Origin: an uncultured bacterium
GTDB lineage: Bacteria > Pseudomonadota > Alphaproteobacteria > Sphingomonadales > Sphingomonadaceae
Direction: 5' to 3'
Assembly (NCBI GenBank): GCA_942636505.2
Contig: CALOGB020000056.1
Coordinates: 62,001-126,000, forward strand
DNA length: 64,000 bases
The notes below the pieces were generated by a model that saw nothing but the letters and a program-made list of their open reading frames with translations, had not been told where the DNA came from and ran no database searches. The position numbers and the translations under genes were made by a program. The first letter of the stretch is position 1, and each line of letters starts with the position of its first letter. This document shows, one piece after another, positions 61,287 through 64,000 of this stretch.

Positions 61287-62123
61287 ATGACCACTGCCTA
61301 CGACTGGACCGGCAGAATAGGCGATGTCTGGGCCGCGGAATGGCGCCGAACCGACCGCAGCTTCACCAACCTGACCCCGCATTTGAACGCCGCGATCCTG
61401 TCCGCCGCCATCCCCCAAACCCACAAGATCATCGACATAGGCTGCGGCGCCGGGGCAACCTCGCTAGCTACCGCCCAAGCGATCCCAACCGCGCAGATAA
61501 CCGGCATAGATCTCTCACCAAACCTGATCGAGATCGCCAGACACCGCGCCAGAACCCAAACCAACGCCCGCTTCGAGTGCGCGGACATCACCGCCGCCGC
61601 CCCGAACCACGCACCAATCGACCTCTACGTCTCGCGCCACGGCGTCATGTTCTTCGCGAACCCCATCGCCGCCTTCACGACATTAGCCGAAGCCGCCGCC
61701 CCAGACGCGTCGCTAGTCTTCTCCTGCTTCGCCGACCGCGCCGCCAACCGCTGGGCCACCGAAATCATCACCGCGACCGGCGGTAATGCAGACGCTCCGG
61801 CAACCACCGCACCCGGCCCCTTCGCCTTCGCCGACCCGACCTACGTCGCGAGCATCCCCGAGAAATCCGGCTGGCGCGTCGCATCACCCGAGCATGTCGA
61901 ATTCGCCTACCGGGCAGGGGAGGGCGCCGATCCCGTAGCCGACGCAGTCGACTATTTTCGCCGCATCGGTCCAGCAGCCTCCGCCATCCGCGACGCCGCC
62001 CCCGAGGAACGCGAGCGCCACATCGCGCGTCTCACCCAAGTCTGCGACCGGTACCGACGCGGAGACACGGTGGAATTCCCCGCCGCCGCCTGGATCTGGA
62101 CCGCGCGCAAATCGTCCGAATAA
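61287..62123 (+). CDS. Class I SAM-dependent methyltransferase
   Basis: 278 residues. IIDIGCGAGATSLATAQ is motif I for S-adenosylmethionine binding, and ITGIDLSPNLIEIARHRA follows with the acidic residue that holds the ribose. DLYVSRHGVMFF is the motif IV region. The acceptor is unknown. It uses many codons of a type less common in the neighbouring genes (for example ATA and AGA near 61430-61560). It is followed after 17 bases by the GST gene. Confidence 0.85.
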   Translation: MTTAYDWTGRIGDVWAAEWRRTDRSFTNLTPHLNAAILSAAIPQTHKIIDIGCGAGATSLATAQAIPTAQITGIDLSPNLIEIARHRARTQTNARFECADITAAAPNHAPIDLYVSRHGVMFFANPIAAFTTLAEAAAPDASLVFSCFADRAANRWATEIITATGGNADAPATTAPGPFAFADPTYVASIPEKSGWRVASPEHVEFAYRAGEGADPVADAVDYFRRIGPAASAIRDAAPEERERHIARLTQVCDRYRRGDTVEFPAAAWIWTARKSSE

Positions 62124-62140
62124 AACACAGGGGGTTCAGC

Positions 62141-62764
62141 ATGATCATCGTCCACCACCTCGAAAACTCGCGATCGCAGCGGATCCTCTGGATGCTCGAG
62201 GAACTCGGCCTTCCCTACGAAATCAAGCGCTACGAGCGGAACAAGGCAACGATGCTCGCCCCGCCCGAACTCAAGCAGGTCCACCCGCTCGGCAAGTCGC
62301 CGGTGATCGAGGATGACGGCCAGGTGGTCGCCGAAACCGGCGCGATCGTCGAATATCTCGTCGACAAGGCCGACGGCAAGCTCGGCGCCCCCGCCAACCG
62401 CGCCGACGCGCTGCGTTACCGGTTCTGGCTTCACTATGCGGAAGGCTCGATGATGCCGCCGCTGCTCCTGAAGCTCGTCCTCGCGCGCATCCCGATCCTG
62501 GGCAAGGCGGCGACCAAGAAGATCCAGCCGATGATCGACGTCCATCTCGACTATGTCGAAGCCGAACTGTCGAAGCGCCCTTGGTTCGCCGGCGCCGAGA
62601 TGACCGCCGCCGACATCATGATGAGCTTCCCCCTCGAAGCCGCCCGCAGCCGTGGAGGGCTGAACGGGTCCCGCCCCGCGACGATCGCCTGGCTGGCCAA
62701 GGTCCACGCACGCCCCGCGTATCAAGCAGGGCTCAAAAAGGGCGGCCCCTACGCTTACGCCTGA
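62141..62764 (+). CDS. Glutathione S-transferase
   Basis: 207 residues. The thioredoxin-like N-terminal domain has SRSQRILWMLEELGLPYEIKRY, the cis-proline LGKSPVIEDDG and the glutathione-contacting AETGAIVEYL. The C-terminal helical domain has EMTAADIMMSFPLE. It should conjugate or reduce substrates with glutathione. It is likely co-transcribed with the methyltransferase. Confidence 0.9.
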   Translation: MIIVHHLENSRSQRILWMLEELGLPYEIKRYERNKATMLAPPELKQVHPLGKSPVIEDDGQVVAETGAIVEYLVDKADGKLGAPANRADALRYRFWLHYAEGSMMPPLLLKLVLARIPILGKAATKKIQPMIDVHLDYVEAELSKRPWFAGAEMTAADIMMSFPLEAARSRGGLNGSRPATIAWLAKVHARPAYQAGLKKGGPYAYA

Positions 62765-62800
62765 CCCGCCGCGATAGGGTCTGAAGGTACCTGAACCCCT

Positions 62801-62885
62801 CCGTCATCCTGGGCTCGACCCAGAATCCAGAGCCACAGACACCGGCGCTCGTGGCTCTGGATCCCAGCGTTCGCTGGGATGACGG
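62801..62885. repeat. Palindromic intergenic repeat, diverged family A
   Basis: CCGTCATCCTGGGCTCGACC and TCGCTGGGATGACGG form the outer arms, with inner ATCCAGAGCCAC / GTGGCTCTGGAT arms. It shares the GTCATCC...GGATGAC ends with family A and lies between convergent genes. Confidence 0.82.
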
Positions 62886-62919
62886 AACAGTGGTGCGACG
62901 CTCGGTGCAAGCGTCGATC

Positions 62920-64000
62920 CTAAACCTGCCCCGGCCCGATCTTCTCATAGCTGTCCACGTCCACCTTCGGCCCATGCCCGGTAGGCGCATGCGGGAAATC
63001 ACGATCGGCAGACTCTCGCTCATCGAGCCCGCCCTCCCACTTCGCCACGACCGTAGCCGCCACGGCATTCCCGATCACGTTGGTCGCCGACCGCCCCATG
63101 TCGAGGAAATGATCCACCGCCAGGATCAGCAGGATCCCCGCCTCCGGAATCTTGAACATCGACAGCGTCCCCGCGATCACCACCAGCGATGCGCGAGGCA
63201 CACCCGCGATGCCCTTCGACGTCACCATCAGCACCAGCAGCATCGCGATCTGCTGCCCGATCGGCATGTGGATGCCGTAGGCCTGCGCGATGAACAGCGA
63301 CGCGAACGTCATGTACATCATCGACCCGTCGAGATTGAACGAATAGCCCAGCGGCAGCACGAAGCTCGCGATCCGCGGCGGCACGCCGAACCGGTCGAGC
63401 GCCTCCAGCGTCCGCGGATATGCCGCCTCGGACGATGCCGCCGAGAACGCCAGGATCAGCGGATCGCGAATATACCGCACCAGCAACCGCGTCCGCGGGC
63501 CGATCAGCAGGAACGCGATCCCGATCAGCACCGCCCATAGCAGCGCAAGCCCGATATAGAAGCTCAGCATGAAATACCCGAGCTGGCCGAGGATCGTCGG
63601 CCCCCGCTCGGCAAGCGTCGCAGTCACCGCCGCGAACACTGCGAACGGCGCGAACCGCATCACGTAATTCGTGATCTGGAGCATCACCGCGACCAGCGCC
63701 TCTATCGCCTTGACCAGCGGTGCGGCCTTCTCGCCGACCGCGGTGATCGCAACGCCGACGAACACCGAGAACACGACGATCTGGAGGATCTCGTTGCCCG
63801 CCATCGCCGCGATCATCGAATCGGGGACGATGTGCGTGATGAACTTGGCGAGATCGAACGCCGCGCGGTCGACGCCGCTCGACGCGGTGGCCGGCGGGAT
63901 CGCGAGCGCGAGGCCAACGCCCGGCTGCAACACGTTGACGAGGATCAGGCCCAGAGTAAGCGACAACAGGCTCGCGCAGATGAACCAGCCAAGACTGCGC
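62920..64000 (-). CDS. Dicarboxylate/amino acid:cation symporter (DctA/GltP-type), 5' end outside window
   Basis: About 360 residues are present, open to the right edge. PLGYSFNLDGSMMYMTFASLFIAQAYG carries the Na+/substrate-binding segment, SSEAAYPRTLEAL the re-entrant loop, and AVDHFLDMGRSATNVIGNAVAATVVAKWEG (shown in part) the last transport helix of the DAACS family. It imports C4-dicarboxylates or glutamate with protons or sodium. The exact substrate is not clear. Confidence 0.88.
   Translation of the reverse strand, partial: RSLGWFICASLLSLTLGLILVNVLQPGVGLALAIPPATASSGVDRAAFDLAKFITHIVPDSMIAAMAGNEILQIVVFSVFVGVAITAVGEKAAPLVKAIEALVAVMLQITNYVMRFAPFAVFAAVTATLAERGPTILGQLGYFMLSFYIGLALLWAVLIGIAFLLIGPRTRLLVRYIRDPLILAFSAASSEAAYPRTLEALDRFGVPPRIASFVLPLGYSFNLDGSMMYMTFASLFIAQAYGIHMPIGQQIAMLLVLMVTSKGIAGVPRASLVVIAGTLSMFKIPEAGILLILAVDHFLDMGRSATNVIGNAVAATVVAKWEGGLDERESADRDFPHAPTGHGPKVDVDSYEKIGPGQV

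Noticed and set aside
14674..62885. Insertion sequences or a CRISPR array as an explanation of the repeats
   Set aside because: No transposase gene lies near any copy, and repeats are scattered palindromes without regular spacing or spacers.

Overview
The window looks like a chromosomal segment of a sphingomonad (Alphaproteobacteria, Sphingomonas-like). This is inferred, not searched. The supports are the uniformly high GC, a GTTC-N7-GTTC SOS box in front of recA, alphaproteobacterial-style long PstA/PstC permeases, a tandem glycine riboswitch in front of a split-gcvP glycine cleavage operon, an HPr-rel-A cassette, and many short palindromic intergenic repeats whose arms carry cores such as GGCGAAGGCCGGGGCCCA and CCCGCGAAGGCGGGAGCCCA.

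Layout. (1) 1-12736 is an accessory island ending at the 3' end of a tRNA-Glu(TTC) gene, with a tyrosine integrase (10679-12649) beside the tRNA. From left to right it carries: the genes sspC, sspB and sspA of an Ssp-type DNA phosphorothioation system (sspC runs off the left edge; sspD would lie outside); a divergent protein with a GIY-YIG-like nuclease domain; a Septu-like pair (PtuA ATPase, PtuB HNH nuclease); a phospholipase-D-fold protein; and two unrecognised genes. (2) 12858-24560 is ordinary chromosome: recJ, a prolyl-hydroxylase-like oxygenase, an RcnB-like low-complexity protein, an orphan 2Fe-2S subunit, an FucP-type sugar transporter, a glutarate-type CoA-transferase with glutaryl-CoA dehydrogenase, a small HTH protein divergent from an S24 repressor, and an SDR enzyme. 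(3) 24677-32125 is a contiguous phosphate block read leftward: phoR, pstS, pstC, pstA, pstB, phoU, phoB. A Pho box lies across the end of phoR. (4) 32339-34875 is an HPr-rel-A cassette: Tat-exported protein, PqqD-like chaperone, HprK-like kinase, nucleotidyltransferase. (5) 34872-44441 holds vanZ-like, gph, glmU-glmS and a riboswitch-controlled gcvTH-gcvPA-gcvPB set. (6) 44679-64000 holds proS, a radical SAM protein, an outer membrane barrel, moaB, slt, a uracil-DNA-glycosylase-like protein, ETF-QO, a TPR protein, ispE, recA, a methyltransferase, a GST and the end of a dicarboxylate symporter.

How the genes work together. The island is mostly anti-phage machinery. The phosphate block is a self-contained sensing, uptake and control unit. 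The glycine block is a metabolite-gated catabolic operon. GlmU and GlmS feed UDP-GlcNAc synthesis.

The two most unusual things are the HPr-rel-A cassette, whose parts resemble a peptide-tailoring pathway with an adjacent candidate substrate, and two palindromic repeats that lie in frame inside the essential-type genes gcvPB and ispE and are translated as extra protein segments.
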